Assembly (NCBI GenBank): GCA_020635955.1
Contig: JACJYW010000004.1
Span: 427,618-491,617, forward strand
Length of the DNA: 64,000 nucleotides
Reading direction: 5' to 3'
From: Crocinitomicaceae bacterium
GTDB taxonomy: Bacteria; Bacteroidota; Bacteroidia; Flavobacteriales_D; Crocinitomicaceae
Shown here: positions 35,069-45,700 of the stretch, piece after piece
How the letters are laid out: every line of letters begins with the position of its first letter
How positions within the stretch are numbered: the first letter of the stretch is position 1
The notes under the pieces: generated by a model
Databases searched by the model: none
Told to the model about the DNA's origin: nothing
The model's input: only the letters and a program-made list of their open reading frames with translations
Position numbers and translations under genes: made by a program

Positions 35069-36922
35069 ATGGAAATAACAGCAGATGTAAAAAAGATTGA
35101 TGACATAAGTAGTTACTTCTTCGAAGTCCCTGACTATCAAAGAGAATATGTTTGGCAACCAGATGATCAAGTTGAGCAATTCATAATAGATATAGACAAC
35201 GAGTACACTGAAATACATGCTAATCAAAAGAGTTATTTCCTAGGTTCTATGATCATTGTTGAAAATTCAAAAACAGGCAGATATGATGTTATTGACGGAC
35301 AACAAAGATTAACAACTATAATTCTAGCGCTTTGTGCATTCAGAAATATTTTAGATGAATACAGACAATCAAATCCACTAAATGAAGTTGCCACTGAATA
35401 CTTTAAAAGGGTTAAGGAATTGTTGTATGAGTTTAATATGGAAAATAATTCTCGTCAAACAAGATTGGAGCTTCAGTATGATGATAGTAAAACTTTCTTG
35501 AATGATTTAATTGAGTCGCGACTTTATGCAGGCGATAAAACTTCATCCATTAATAAAATGAATGGAGCATATTCCAAGTTAAAAAATCATTTTTCCGGAT
35601 ACCTCAACGAAAGTATCGATAAACTGACCGAGTACCTTAGGTATTTCTTATTAAAAATTGAGTTGGTTATTATAGAGTCCGAAGATTTGGGTAGCGCACT
35701 AAAAATTTTTGAAACAATTAATCAAAGAGGATCAGGTTTGAATGCTATGGATCTAGTTAAAAACTTGATTTTTTCATATACAGATGAAGCAAACTTCGAA
35801 CTAGTAAAAAATATTTGGAAGGACCTTAACGAATATTTGGAGGAATGTAATGAACAAAAACCTTTAAGATTCTTGAGATATTTCTTAATGGCCCGTTATC
35901 ATGACGGAATTATTAGAGAGGATGAGATATATAAATGGATAATCTCAGAAGGAAGAAATCAAATCGGTTATGAGCAAAACCCTGTCCAATTTGCAAAAGA
36001 ATTAAAAAACTCTGCGAAGCGATATTCTGATCTAGTTATTGCTACAGAATCTTACACGAATGGAAGTCAAATGTTTCCGCATGTTTGCAATATTGGATTC
36101 ATTAATAAATTTAAATCAAGGCAACACCTTGTTCTTTTATTAGCACCAAATGATCAAACATCTAATGCAGATATAGATTACCTGGCAAAGCAAATTGAAA
36201 GTTTCTATTTATTTGCCGTAATGCAAAGATTGCAGGCTAAATATTTGGAAGGAACATTTGCCAATTGGGCTTCCAAGCTAAGAAATACTTCTTCAAGATC
36301 AGAAATTGAAAATGTTGTTAATGCTACCATTAAAGAACGTCTTTCTAGAGATTATGGAGTCATAAGAAGTAACTTCAATTCGAGATTAGACACTGAAATT
36401 GCTCCACTCTATCATGTGCGATTCATCTTAGGTAAAATCGAAAACTACCTAAGGGAAAAAGCTAATTTACCTACGGAATCTATATCCTTTTTTGATCAGA
36501 TGCAGGTAGAACATATTTTACCTCAATCTCCCTTAGATGGCGAATTAACTGAAGAATTTAACGATTGGGATGACTATTGGTACACTGTGCATTCTATTGG
36601 GAATATTACCTTGGTTGAAAGTCAAATTAATCAGGCTATCAACAGTTATAACGACCTTAACGGTTCCTGGTATGAAGATAAATACAGTGAGTACATAAAC
36701 TCTAATATTTTTATGACTAAAATGCTAAATCCTAATTTTGGTATTGGAAATCAAACTGGAGTGAATAGATTGATTCAATCATCTGGTTATCAATTTGTGG
36801 ATTGGAATAAAATGAGTATAAAGAAGAGATCTACTATTCTTTTTGATCTGGCTAAAAAGATTTGGACCATTAATGATCATGTACTTGAACCTCATGAAGA
36901 ACCTGTAAACGAAGAGGAATAA
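35069..36922 (+). CDS. DUF262/DUF1524 (GmrSD-like) nuclease protein
   Basis: A 617-aa cytoplasmic protein combining both halves of the GmrSD family. The N-terminal DUF262 domain (about 1-230) has the ParB/Srx-like NTP-binding motif DVIDGQQRLTTI (about 72-84), and FETINQRGSGLNAMDLVKN. The C-terminal DUF1524 region (about 460-600) carries an HNH-like motif VEHILPQS (His near 485), then GNITLVESQIN. GmrSD proteins are type IV restriction enzymes against modified phage DNA. Single-chain DUF262-DUF1524 proteins also occur next to type I restriction systems, as here. hsdM follows after 4 bp. Codon use is AT-richer than hsdM/hsdR, which suggests a separate origin. I am sure of the family, not of the target. 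Confidence 0.9.
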   Translation: MEITADVKKIDDISSYFFEVPDYQREYVWQPDDQVEQFIIDIDNEYTEIHANQKSYFLGSMIIVENSKTGRYDVIDGQQRLTTIILALCAFRNILDEYRQSNPLNEVATEYFKRVKELLYEFNMENNSRQTRLELQYDDSKTFLNDLIESRLYAGDKTSSINKMNGAYSKLKNHFSGYLNESIDKLTEYLRYFLLKIELVIIESEDLGSALKIFETINQRGSGLNAMDLVKNLIFSYTDEANFELVKNIWKDLNEYLEECNEQKPLRFLRYFLMARYHDGIIREDEIYKWIISEGRNQIGYEQNPVQFAKELKNSAKRYSDLVIATESYTNGSQMFPHVCNIGFINKFKSRQHLVLLLAPNDQTSNADIDYLAKQIESFYLFAVMQRLQAKYLEGTFANWASKLRNTSSRSEIENVVNATIKERLSRDYGVIRSNFNSRLDTEIAPLYHVRFILGKIENYLREKANLPTESISFFDQMQVEHILPQSPLDGELTEEFNDWDDYWYTVHSIGNITLVESQINQAINSYNDLNGSWYEDKYSEYINSNIFMTKMLNPNFGIGNQTGVNRLIQSSGYQFVDWNKMSIKKRSTILFDLAKKIWTINDHVLEPHEEPVNEEE

Positions 36923-36926
36923 AATT

Positions 36927-38585
36927 ATGGCCAAGAAACAATCAGCCAAAGCCGACATAGATTTCGAAAACGAACTCTGGAAAGCCGCCAACGAATTGCG
37001 CGGAGCCGTTGCGGAGAACCAATACAAAGACTACGTACTCTCGTTGATCTTCTTAAAACACATGTCTGAACGCTATGAAGCCAGGCGTGATGAATTGAAG
37101 CAGCAATTAGAAGACAAGAAATCTGAATACTATACCCAATCAGAAGAAGAAAGACAATTCGTTTTGGAAGACCCGGACGAATACATTTCAAAGAATACCT
37201 ACATCTTACCTAAAGAAGCTACCTGGGAATACCTAAAAGAAAATGCAGAGCAAGATGACATTAAAGTAAAAGTAGATGACGCTTTTGATTTGATGGATGA
37301 TGCAATTGCGCAGTACAGAGATGACTTGAAAGGAATATTGCCAAGAATATTTGTAAAAAGCCAGTTGACGGCAGTTCAGGTAAGAGGATTGATCAATTTA
37401 TTCTCACACAAAAAGTTCTCTGAAAGAGAAAACCCTGAGAGTGACATTTTAGGACGTATTTACGAATACTACATTGGACGTTTTGCCATTGCAGAAGGTT
37501 CAGGTGCCGGACAGTTCTTTACACCGGGCAGTATTGTGCGCTTATTGGTAGAGATGTTAGAACCTTATGAAGGAAAGATCTTTGATGCTGCATGTGGTTC
37601 TGGTGGAATGTTTGTGCAATCATTAAAGTTCTTAGAATCTCATGGCGGAGACAAAAAGAACATTTCCATTTATGGGCAAGAACGTTATGACGGTACTTTG
37701 CGATTGTGTAAAATGAACCTGGCTTTGCGTGATCTTTCATTTGATGTGCGCATTGGAGACTCTTTGTTGAATGACCGATTCCCAGATTTAAAAGCAGATT
37801 TCATTTTGGCCAATCCTCCTTTTAATGTGGACTCTTGGCACCCTGAAGAATTATCGGATAACGACCCGCGTTTGTTTGGACCCAAAGAAGAATTCACCAC
37901 AGATGGCAACGCCAATTATATGTGGATGCAGACCTTTTGGAGCCATTTAAGTGATAAAGGAACGGCCGGAATTGTAATGGCCAATGGCGCCATGACCTCC
38001 AATAACAAAGGAGAGAAAAATGTGCGCCAACACATGGTTGACAATAATATGATTGACTGCATTGTGCGTTTACCAGACAAGCTCTTTTTAACCACAGGTA
38101 TACCCGCTTGTATTTTCTTTTTGAGTAAAAACCGTGATGGAAAAGATGGCCTGCACCGTAAACGGATGAATGAGATCTTGTTCATTGATGCCTCTAAAAT
38201 GGGTGAAATGGCCAGCCGAAAATTGCGCGTGTTCAATGATGATACCATTGAAAAGATAACGGATACCTATCACAATTGGCGAAACCTCCCATCTAGTGAG
38301 CCTCCTTCTGAGGGTCACACTGAGCCTGTCGAAGTGCCGAAAGAAGGACAAACGAACGGAACCTACGAAAACGAACTAGGCTTCTGCTACTCAGCTTCAT
38401 TAGAAGAAGTGCAAAAACAAGATTACAAACTCACTCCGGGTATTTATGTAGGGACAGAAGCTGAAGAAGATGACGGTATCCCATTTGAAGAAAAAATGGC
38501 GGATTTGAAAGCAACTTTATCGGAGCAGTTTGAGAAATCAAATGAATTACAAAAAGTGATTGAAGCGAATTTTGAGAAGATTTGA
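36927..38585 (+). CDS. hsdM: Type I restriction-modification methyltransferase subunit
   Basis: A 552-aa N6-adenine methyltransferase subunit. HsdM N-terminal helical domain (about 10-150, NELRGAVAENQYKDYVLSLIFLKHMSER), then QFFTPGSIVRLLVEML, SAM motif DAACGSGGMF (about 214-223) and catalytic ANPPF (about 294-298). It methylates adenine in the site chosen by HsdS and joins HsdR for cleavage. Between about residues 453 and 476, just before YENELGFCYSASLEE, a repeat-derived stretch (SSEPPSEGHTEPVEV) is inserted in frame. Its last 4 bp overlap the TTG start of the KAP gene. The usual next gene, hsdS, is displaced by the two KAP frames. Confidence 0.96.
   Translation: MAKKQSAKADIDFENELWKAANELRGAVAENQYKDYVLSLIFLKHMSERYEARRDELKQQLEDKKSEYYTQSEEERQFVLEDPDEYISKNTYILPKEATWEYLKENAEQDDIKVKVDDAFDLMDDAIAQYRDDLKGILPRIFVKSQLTAVQVRGLINLFSHKKFSERENPESDILGRIYEYYIGRFAIAEGSGAGQFFTPGSIVRLLVEMLEPYEGKIFDAACGSGGMFVQSLKFLESHGGDKKNISIYGQERYDGTLRLCKMNLALRDLSFDVRIGDSLLNDRFPDLKADFILANPPFNVDSWHPEELSDNDPRLFGPKEEFTTDGNANYMWMQTFWSHLSDKGTAGIVMANGAMTSNNKGEKNVRQHMVDNNMIDCIVRLPDKLFLTTGIPACIFFLSKNRDGKDGLHRKRMNEILFIDASKMGEMASRKLRVFNDDTIEKITDTYHNWRNLPSSEPPSEGHTEPVEVPKEGQTNGTYENELGFCYSASLEEVQKQDYKLTPGIYVGTEAEEDDGIPFEEKMADLKATLSEQFEKSNELQKVIEANFEKI
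38296..38347. repeat. REP-type palindrome inside hsdM
   Basis: CACTGAGCCTGTCGAAGTG (38318-38336) flanked by CCTTC/GAAGG is of the same TGAGC-x-TGTCGAAG type as the intergenic copy at 34102-34128. It keeps the hsdM frame. Confidence 0.8.
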
Positions 38586-40075
38586 AAAGGAAATTTGAAT
38601 TCATAAAAAAAGAAATTGAATCTAACCGTATTGGATTTATAAGTGGATTGCTTATTGCCGGATTGTATTTTGTTGCACCCGGGGTCTTAAATTATTTTGT
38701 CCAATGGTTCGATAATATATTCTTGTCACATTTGATCTCAGGATCGAGACTAGATTGGGTTTGCTATCTTTCATTATTTGTTATTGCAGCATGGACATTA
38801 AGATCAATCTACACAGCAAAAGATGTTTCACTAACAGTTTTTTTTCATCTGACGTTATTGTATTTCTTGTATTTAATAGATGAAAATTATTTTCATCACT
38901 GGGATTACCATGAAAATTATCTGCAGCATAAATTCTATGGTAAATATGCACATCCGCTGGATTTTACTGTTTTTCCATTAGTCCTAGGATTTCTATTTAT
39001 CAAGTTGGTTAATGGTTTCCCTCATGAAAAAGAGACAGATTCGGAAAAGGGATTCATATTAGATAAATTTGAAAGAGATAAGGATAAAGATCTAGTTGAC
39101 AGTGAAAAAATAATAGTTAAAGTAGAAGAAAAAATTAAAGAAACTTCTTTATCAGAGAGTGCTTTTATTCTCGGGTTGGAAGGTGCATGGGGGAATGGTA
39201 AATCAACACACTTGGATCTCCTATATGATAAGTTTGATGAGAATGAATGGATAAAGATTAGGTTTGATTCATGGTATTCTGAAAGTGCTGAACAAATTGT
39301 ATTTGAGTATTTTAAAGAATTCAGAAATGGTATTAGAAAATATAATCGAAAATTATCAAGGCAACTGCTTTTCTATAGTCAAGACCTTTTAAAATTTTAT
39401 AAGAACAATAAGATTTTAGGACCTTTACAATTATCAATTGATTTATTCAAGTCATCCCCAACTTATCATAAATATTACGATTCAATAAATCAGCAGATTA
39501 GCAAATTAGATAGAAAAATCATCATTTTAGTTGATGATCTAGACAGGTTAGATCCAAAGCAAATTTGGGAAGTACTCAGATTAGTGAAGGTCACGGGGTC
39601 TTTTAGTAATACTGTATTTGTGTTAGCGTATGACAAAGAATATATTGGTAATGCTATTTCACAAATAAACACTCATGAATCCTATCGTTTTATTGAGAAA
39701 ATTGTTTCATACGAGCATCATCTGGTACCAATTCCAAACAACATTCTCATTTCATATTTATTAGAGCTTGTAAGTCAGCAAACACAGTTAAAGAATGAAC
39801 ATCTAGATCAAATTAGAACACTTTTAGAAGCTAAACAAAATTTGATAGCGCCATTCATCAAGAATTTTAGAGATGTGAAAAGATTTGTTAATTCTTTTCA
39901 AACTAGTCTTAGCTATGCTCCTTTTAAAGAGCTTGATATAAGAGATTATTTTGTTATTGAGTTGGTTAGATATAAATACTTCCCTGTTTATGAGATGCTT
40001 TATAAAAGAAGGTATGAATTATTCAAAGACGGAAGCGGTCCATTTACAGATTTAAAAACAACAAAAGATGACTGA
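38582..40075 (+). CDS. KAP family P-loop NTPase, N-terminal part (membrane anchored)
   Basis: A 497-aa protein starting with TTG that overlaps the hsdM stop (TTGA). Four hydrophobic helices (about 18-38, 58-78, 84-99, 127-145) anchor it. Then comes a KAP NTPase domain: Walker A GAWGNGKS (201-208), Walker B IIILVDDLDRLD (313-324), and FIEKIVSYEHHLVPIP and FRDVKRFVNSFQ typical of the family. It ends at 40075 shortly after YFPVYEMLYKRR. In complete KAP proteins this block is followed by a long helical C-terminal region; that region is encoded in the next, overlapping frame. Known KAP proteins include the phage-exclusion protein PifA. Its position inside a type I locus suggests a phage-defence effector or guard. 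AT-rich codons unlike hsdM. Confidence 0.85.
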   Translation: MKRKFEFIKKEIESNRIGFISGLLIAGLYFVAPGVLNYFVQWFDNIFLSHLISGSRLDWVCYLSLFVIAAWTLRSIYTAKDVSLTVFFHLTLLYFLYLIDENYFHHWDYHENYLQHKFYGKYAHPLDFTVFPLVLGFLFIKLVNGFPHEKETDSEKGFILDKFERDKDKDLVDSEKIIVKVEEKIKETSLSESAFILGLEGAWGNGKSTHLDLLYDKFDENEWIKIRFDSWYSESAEQIVFEYFKEFRNGIRKYNRKLSRQLLFYSQDLLKFYKNNKILGPLQLSIDLFKSSPTYHKYYDSINQQISKLDRKIIILVDDLDRLDPKQIWEVLRLVKVTGSFSNTVFVLAYDKEYIGNAISQINTHESYRFIEKIVSYEHHLVPIPNNILISYLLELVSQQTQLKNEHLDQIRTLLEAKQNLIAPFIKNFRDVKRFVNSFQTSLSYAPFKELDIRDYFVIELVRYKYFPVYEMLYKRRYELFKDGSGPFTDLKTTKDD

Positions 40076-41501
40076 CGAAATTGATATTGATGAAACCGAA
40101 AAATATGAAACCTTACTCCAAGAGTATTTGGATTTACCAGAGTTTCAGTTTATAGGTCACGAGGATAAGACAAATTTATATGTTGTACTTAAAGAGTTGT
40201 TTGCAGAAAAGAAAGACATTGATATTGAATCTTTAATTTTTGAAACCGGAAATTTACCGGATCCTAAGTCCATCAGAAATAAAAATAATTGGTATAAATA
40301 TTTTTTGCATGTAATAGATGAAAAGGACATTAGCTACAGTGATTTTTCAGATTTATTGAATAAAGGAACGAAAATAAAAACACCAATTAGAAAGCTCATC
40401 AAGGAAGGAAAGAAGGGTAGATTGATTTCAATATCTGGTGAATTTATTCCTGAAACTTTGACCGAGTCTAAAGCCTTGTTCACAATTTATCTAACTATTT
40501 TACGAGATAACAAAGAATACTACAATGAACTTGCTGAAGTAAGGAAAAGATTGATTTCAATTATTCGAAGCGCCGCAAATGAAACAGAAAATCTAAGGAT
40601 TCTAATTGATCTCACTGTACAAATAGGAAAAAACCTACACGACATAGAAGTTAGTTTGTCACTACTTCATTCATTATCAGAAAACATAAGATCAATTTCG
40701 AATAATTCGGAAGTATTAGGTCTCCTTGTTTCCAGTTCAAAATTGCTAAGAAACAAATGCTTACTAAATCATGCAGATAACTTTATGTATGTATTTTGGA
40801 CTTATCGAATGGTGAATGGAATAATAGATAATGTTCATAAAATAGATAGGCTTTCAGATGAAGAGAAAGATGAAAATGACAATTTCATTAGAACATATAT
40901 TGAGAATGATAACTTAACCAAATTTGTTGAATATTGTATAATACGGTCAGGTTATAATAGCTTATTTACATTAACTACATGGGGTGAAAATTTATATGGA
41001 AATTATTCCACGATTGCTGAAATGTTAGCTTCGGATAATTCCTCAAAAGGAAAAGAAGCAAAAGCTTTTCTCAATGAAATGTCCTTTTACAATTATTCAA
41101 ATGATGAATCAATACCATTCAATTTTAATCATTTATATATGTCCTCTTGGGATGATGTCAAAATTGATCCAGAATCTAAAAATATTAAATCCGTTATTCT
41201 AAAATGTATTGATTTAGAGATAAAGTCGATTCTTATTACTGGAATGAATTTTCAGTCTCATCCATGGGGATTTAAGCCAGTAATTCAAAAGGATGAAAAT
41301 ATGTTCAGAGTTGGTGAAACAATTAAAAATCCACTCGAAAAATTTGTGCAAAATTTAGCTAATGCCTCTCATGAAGTTTTGCAAAAGCGATTAAACAAAC
41401 CATTAGAACTTAAATTTGATGACAATAAATTAGGATTTAAAATTATTGATCCTAATGATAGCGCCGTTATTGTAGAATCAGTTTCAACTTTACCAAATTA
41501 A
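40068..41501 (+). CDS. Helical protein, probable C-terminal part of the KAP NTPase in another frame
   Basis: A 477-aa acidic, mainly helical protein without catalytic motif. Its ATG lies 8 bp inside the preceding gene, in the +1 frame. The opening (YETLLQEYLDLPEF, then LYVVLKELFAEKKDI, then WYKYFLHVIDEKDISYSDFSDLL) resembles the region that follows the NTPase core in full-length KAP proteins, where a similar YF...ISyxxF..LL block occurs. Removing one A from the A5 run at 40054-40058 would fuse both frames into one protein of about 970 aa. So this is either a natural two-gene split with coupled translation, a frameshift mutation, or a sequencing error. hsdS starts on its last base. Confidence 0.7.
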   Translation: MTDEIDIDETEKYETLLQEYLDLPEFQFIGHEDKTNLYVVLKELFAEKKDIDIESLIFETGNLPDPKSIRNKNNWYKYFLHVIDEKDISYSDFSDLLNKGTKIKTPIRKLIKEGKKGRLISISGEFIPETLTESKALFTIYLTILRDNKEYYNELAEVRKRLISIIRSAANETENLRILIDLTVQIGKNLHDIEVSLSLLHSLSENIRSISNNSEVLGLLVSSSKLLRNKCLLNHADNFMYVFWTYRMVNGIIDNVHKIDRLSDEEKDENDNFIRTYIENDNLTKFVEYCIIRSGYNSLFTLTTWGENLYGNYSTIAEMLASDNSSKGKEAKAFLNEMSFYNYSNDESIPFNFNHLYMSSWDDVKIDPESKNIKSVILKCIDLEIKSILITGMNFQSHPWGFKPVIQKDENMFRVGETIKNPLEKFVQNLANASHEVLQKRLNKPLELKFDDNKLGFKIIDPNDSAVIVESVSTLPN

Positions 41502-42787
41502 TGCCACAAAACTGGAAAACATATAAACTTGGTGAAATTGCAGAGCTATCGACAGGCTTTGCTTTCAAAAGTAAAGAATACTCAAACTCCGGTGATTTAA
41601 GAGTTATTCGTGGTAAGAATGTTACAGAAGGGGTTCTACGGTGGGGAGAAGATGCACGATTTTGGGACCATGAACTTGTACAAACACTAGAAAAATATAG
41701 GATAAACCTTGGGGATATAGTGATAGGAATGGATGGTTCCAAGGTTGGTAAAAATAGAGCTCAAGTTAGAGAACATGATTTGCCTGCTATTCTAGCTCAA
41801 CGAGTTGCAAGGGTAAATTCTATTGAGGGTGTTTCAGATCAAGATTTTCTATGGCAGATTATCAATGGCAAACCATTCGAGAATTACGTTGATAATATTA
41901 GAACAGGAACTAGTATCCCGCATATTAGTCTCGGTCAAATTGGAGATTGGGAGTTAACACTCCCCCCACTCCCCGAACAAAAAGCCATTGCCGGCATCCT
42001 CTCTGCACTAGACGACAAGATTGAACTCAACCTACAAATGAATAAAACATTAGAGGAAATGGCCATGACCCTCTACAAGCATTGGTTTGTTGATTTTGGC
42101 CCTTTTCAAAATGGAAAATTCGTTGAATCTGAATTGGGTATGATTCCTGAAGGGTGGGAGGTGAAAAAGATGATTGATTTAGCTACGGTTACAGACTATG
42201 TAGCAAATGGTAGTTTTAAATCACTCAAGGAGAATGTAACAACTTATGACGAGCCTGAATACGCACTTTACATAAGACTTGTTGATTTTAATAATGGATT
42301 TTCAGATTTGAAATATGTTGATGAAAGTTCATCTAATTTTCTAAAGAAATCTAAAATTAATGGACCTGAAGTCATAATATCTAATGTTGGCGCAAATGCT
42401 GGAACTGTCTTTAGAGCACCTACTTGGTTGAATCAACCCATGACTCTGGGTAGTAATTCTATAATGATTCTTGAAAATGATTATAATGAAATTCTGTATC
42501 AATATTTTTTGAGTTACTATGGTCAAGATGCTCTACAAAACATAATGACAGGTAGTGCACAACCTAAATTCAATAAAACGGATTTTCGAAATCTAGATAT
42601 ATTATTACCACCTACTGAAAAGGCGAAAGAGATAAATAATCTATTTAAGGAAAATCAAAAAATGATTGTTGCAAATAATGGTGAGAACCACACCCTAACC
42701 AAAACCCGCGACACTCTCCTACCAAAACTCATTTCAGGAGAAGTCCGTGTCAAACAAGCAGAACAAATTGTAAAAGATACCCTCTAG
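41501..42787 (+). CDS. hsdS: Type I restriction-modification specificity subunit
   Basis: A 428-aa DNA-recognition subunit. Two target-recognition domains (about 1-150 and 215-385) each precede a conserved helical repeat: LPPLPEQKAIAGILSALDDKIEL plus NKTLEEMAMTLYKHWF (about 152-205), and LPPTEKAKEINNLF plus TRDTLLPKLISGEV (about 365-420). The two domains read the two halves of a bipartite target. The DNA of the conserved repeats is visibly GC-richer than the TRD DNA, as expected if TRDs are exchanged. The start overlaps the preceding stop by 1 bp and the stop abuts hsdR. Confidence 0.95.
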   Translation: MPQNWKTYKLGEIAELSTGFAFKSKEYSNSGDLRVIRGKNVTEGVLRWGEDARFWDHELVQTLEKYRINLGDIVIGMDGSKVGKNRAQVREHDLPAILAQRVARVNSIEGVSDQDFLWQIINGKPFENYVDNIRTGTSIPHISLGQIGDWELTLPPLPEQKAIAGILSALDDKIELNLQMNKTLEEMAMTLYKHWFVDFGPFQNGKFVESELGMIPEGWEVKKMIDLATVTDYVANGSFKSLKENVTTYDEPEYALYIRLVDFNNGFSDLKYVDESSSNFLKKSKINGPEVIISNVGANAGTVFRAPTWLNQPMTLGSNSIMILENDYNEILYQYFLSYYGQDALQNIMTGSAQPKFNKTDFRNLDILLPPTEKAKEINNLFKENQKMIVANNGENHTLTKTRDTLLPKLISGEVRVKQAEQIVKDTL

Positions 42788-45700
42788 ATGCTGAAAGAAC
42801 TCAACATAGAAAATGCAGCCATAGATTGGTTAAAAGGCTTGGGGTATACCTACCAACACGGCAATGAAATTGAACGCGATATTAAAAAGGTGGTCTTAGA
42901 AGATCAATTGGCCAACTTCATTACCAAACAATATCCGCACATGCCGGCTTTGGCGCAAAAAGAAGCAGTGGATGAGTTCATTTCTAATGAGGGTACAGAT
43001 GTGAATTACCGCAATCGTGATTTTCACCTCAAACTTTCTAAAGGCATTGATATCTCCTGGAAAGATTCAAACGATAAAGAGGCCGCTGAGCATGTTTATG
43101 CCATAGATTATGAACATCCTGAAAACAACCACTTTTTAGCCGTTAACCAATTGGTGATTCAGGGCAAAAACAAACGCATACCTGATCTCATCATTTTCAT
43201 CAACGGTTTGCCATTGGTCGTGTTTGAGTTCAAGAACTGGTTTTCTGAAGATGCCACCATTGAAAATGCCCACAACCAAATTCAGCATTACATTCAAGAT
43301 ATTCCGGCTTTGTTTGAGTACAATGCACTCACCGTTATTTCAGATGCAGATATTACGGAACATGGTATGTTCTCATCCGGCATGGAGTGGTTCGCTCCCT
43401 GGAAATCAATTGATGGTAAACATACAGTTGAAGGAGATTTGCAATTGGAAACCATGCTGAAAGGATTGTTCCCTAAAGAGCGGTTACTGAATTACTTCAA
43501 GCATTTCATTTTTCATGAAGATCACAACGGAGATCTCATTAAAAAAGGAGCCAAATACCATCAGTATTTCGGTATCAATTTAGCTGTTGAGGCGGCTAAA
43601 AAAGCCATTAAACCTATAGGTGATGGTCGCATTGGTGTCATCTGGCATACACAAGGTTCAGGTAAAAGTATTTCCATGGCCATTTATACAGGGATATTGC
43701 GTCAAATTCCTGAATTGAAGAACCCTACCATTGTTGTTCAGGTAGATCGTAATGATTTAGATGAGCAGTTGTTTGGCAATTTTGTGTTGGCAAAAGATTT
43801 AGTGGGAGATGTGCAACATGCTACTTCAACTGATGAATTGCGTCAGTTGCTTTCAGCAGATTCAGGTGGTGTAATTTTTACCACCATTGAGAAATTCCGC
43901 TTAAAAGGAGGTGATCTGGATACTTCAGAAAAGGAGCATCCTATTTTGAGTGACAGAGAGAACATCATTGTCATGGCAGATGAGGCGCACCGTACACAGT
44001 ATGGTTTGTTAGATGGATATGCCGCCAATTTGCGTAAAGCTTTACCCAATGCTTCATTTATAGGATTTACAGGTACACCGGTAGATTCAAAAGATGCAGA
44101 TACCATTGAAGTTTTCGGAGATGTCATTCACACCTATGATATCAAACAAGCTGTGGCAGATAAAGCTACTGTTGAGATATTTTATGAACCCCGTTTGGCC
44201 AAATTGCATTTAGAGAATCAGGCCATTGATGAAGAGGTGGATGAGATCACAGAAGGCAATGAGGATTCAGGATCATTAAAGTGGGCCGCCATTGAAGATG
44301 CTGCCGGAGCTGAAGATCGTGTCAATAAAATAGCCAAAGACATTCTGGAGCATTTCAAAAACCGTACTGAAACTTTGGATGGAAAAGCCATGGTGGTGTG
44401 CATGTCTAGACGTAATTGCGTAAAGATGTACAATGCCTTAACCGCTTTAGAAGGATGTCCTGAAGTGGCGGTTATTATGACAGGAAATATTTCAAAAGAT
44501 CCTGTAGATTGGAATGAACATATCCGTACCAAAGATGCGCAAGAAGCCATTAAAAAGCGTTTCAAAAAACCGGATGATCCATTGCAGATTGTCATTGTCC
44601 GTGATATGTGGTTAACGGGATTTGATGCCCCTTGTGTGCATACAATGTATGTAGATAAGGTGATGAAAGGACACAATTTGATGCAAGCCATCACACGTAC
44701 CAACCGTGTCTTTAAAGATAAAAATGCAGGCGTCATTGTAGATTATATTGGAATTGGAGATAGATTGAAGAACGCCACAGACAAATACACAGCCGGCGGA
44801 GGTCATGGAAAACCAACCATTGATATTCAGCAAGCATTAGAGATGTTTTATGATCAGGTAAGAGTCTGCAAAGATTTTCTTCCGCCTACTTTGAATTATT
44901 CAGATTGGCGTGTTTTAGGAGATGGCGATAAAATGAAATTGGTCAAACAAGCCTGTAACGAATTGGTCAAGTTAGATGATGTGGCCAAAAGCTTCATGAC
45001 AGAAGAAAAGAAACTGACCGGATTAGTCGCTATTGTCAAGAACCAACGCACAGAAATTGCAGATTACGCCGCAGATGTACGATTCATTCAACATACAGGC
45101 AGAGCAGTTCGCAAGATCAAGTCAGTCAAATCAGAACGCAACAAGCAAAAAGATCAGATCAAAGAAATCATTTCTCGCAGCATAGAGTCAGAAGACATCA
45201 TAGATGTTTACGCCATGGCAGGAATTGAAAAACCGGATATTTCCATTTTGGATGATCAGTTCTTATTAGGTGCCAAACAAGACAAATCCGGAGACGCCAT
45301 CAAAATTGAAATGCTCCGCAACATCTTGAAAGACGAAATCAAATTGCGTTTGCGAAAGAACATCAAATACTACACTTCACTCAAAGAAGAAATTGAAAAA
45401 GTAATTGACGCCTATCACAACAACGCCATGGATTCTTACACCACCATTCTGGAGTTGATCAATCGCGCCAAAGAAATGCAAAACGCAGATGTCCGCACAC
45501 AAGAACTCGGCTTAACAGATGAAGAATTGGCCTTCTATGACATCCTCCACGCCAAAGAAGACATCATCAACGAACCAGGTAAAATTCAGGACATTGTACA
45601 CGCAGTTGTCAAGGCAGTTAAATCCAACCTTCAATTAGATTGGACCAAAAAAGAAAACGCCAAAGCAGCAATTCGCCTGGCCGTCAAAAAAGAATTAAAA

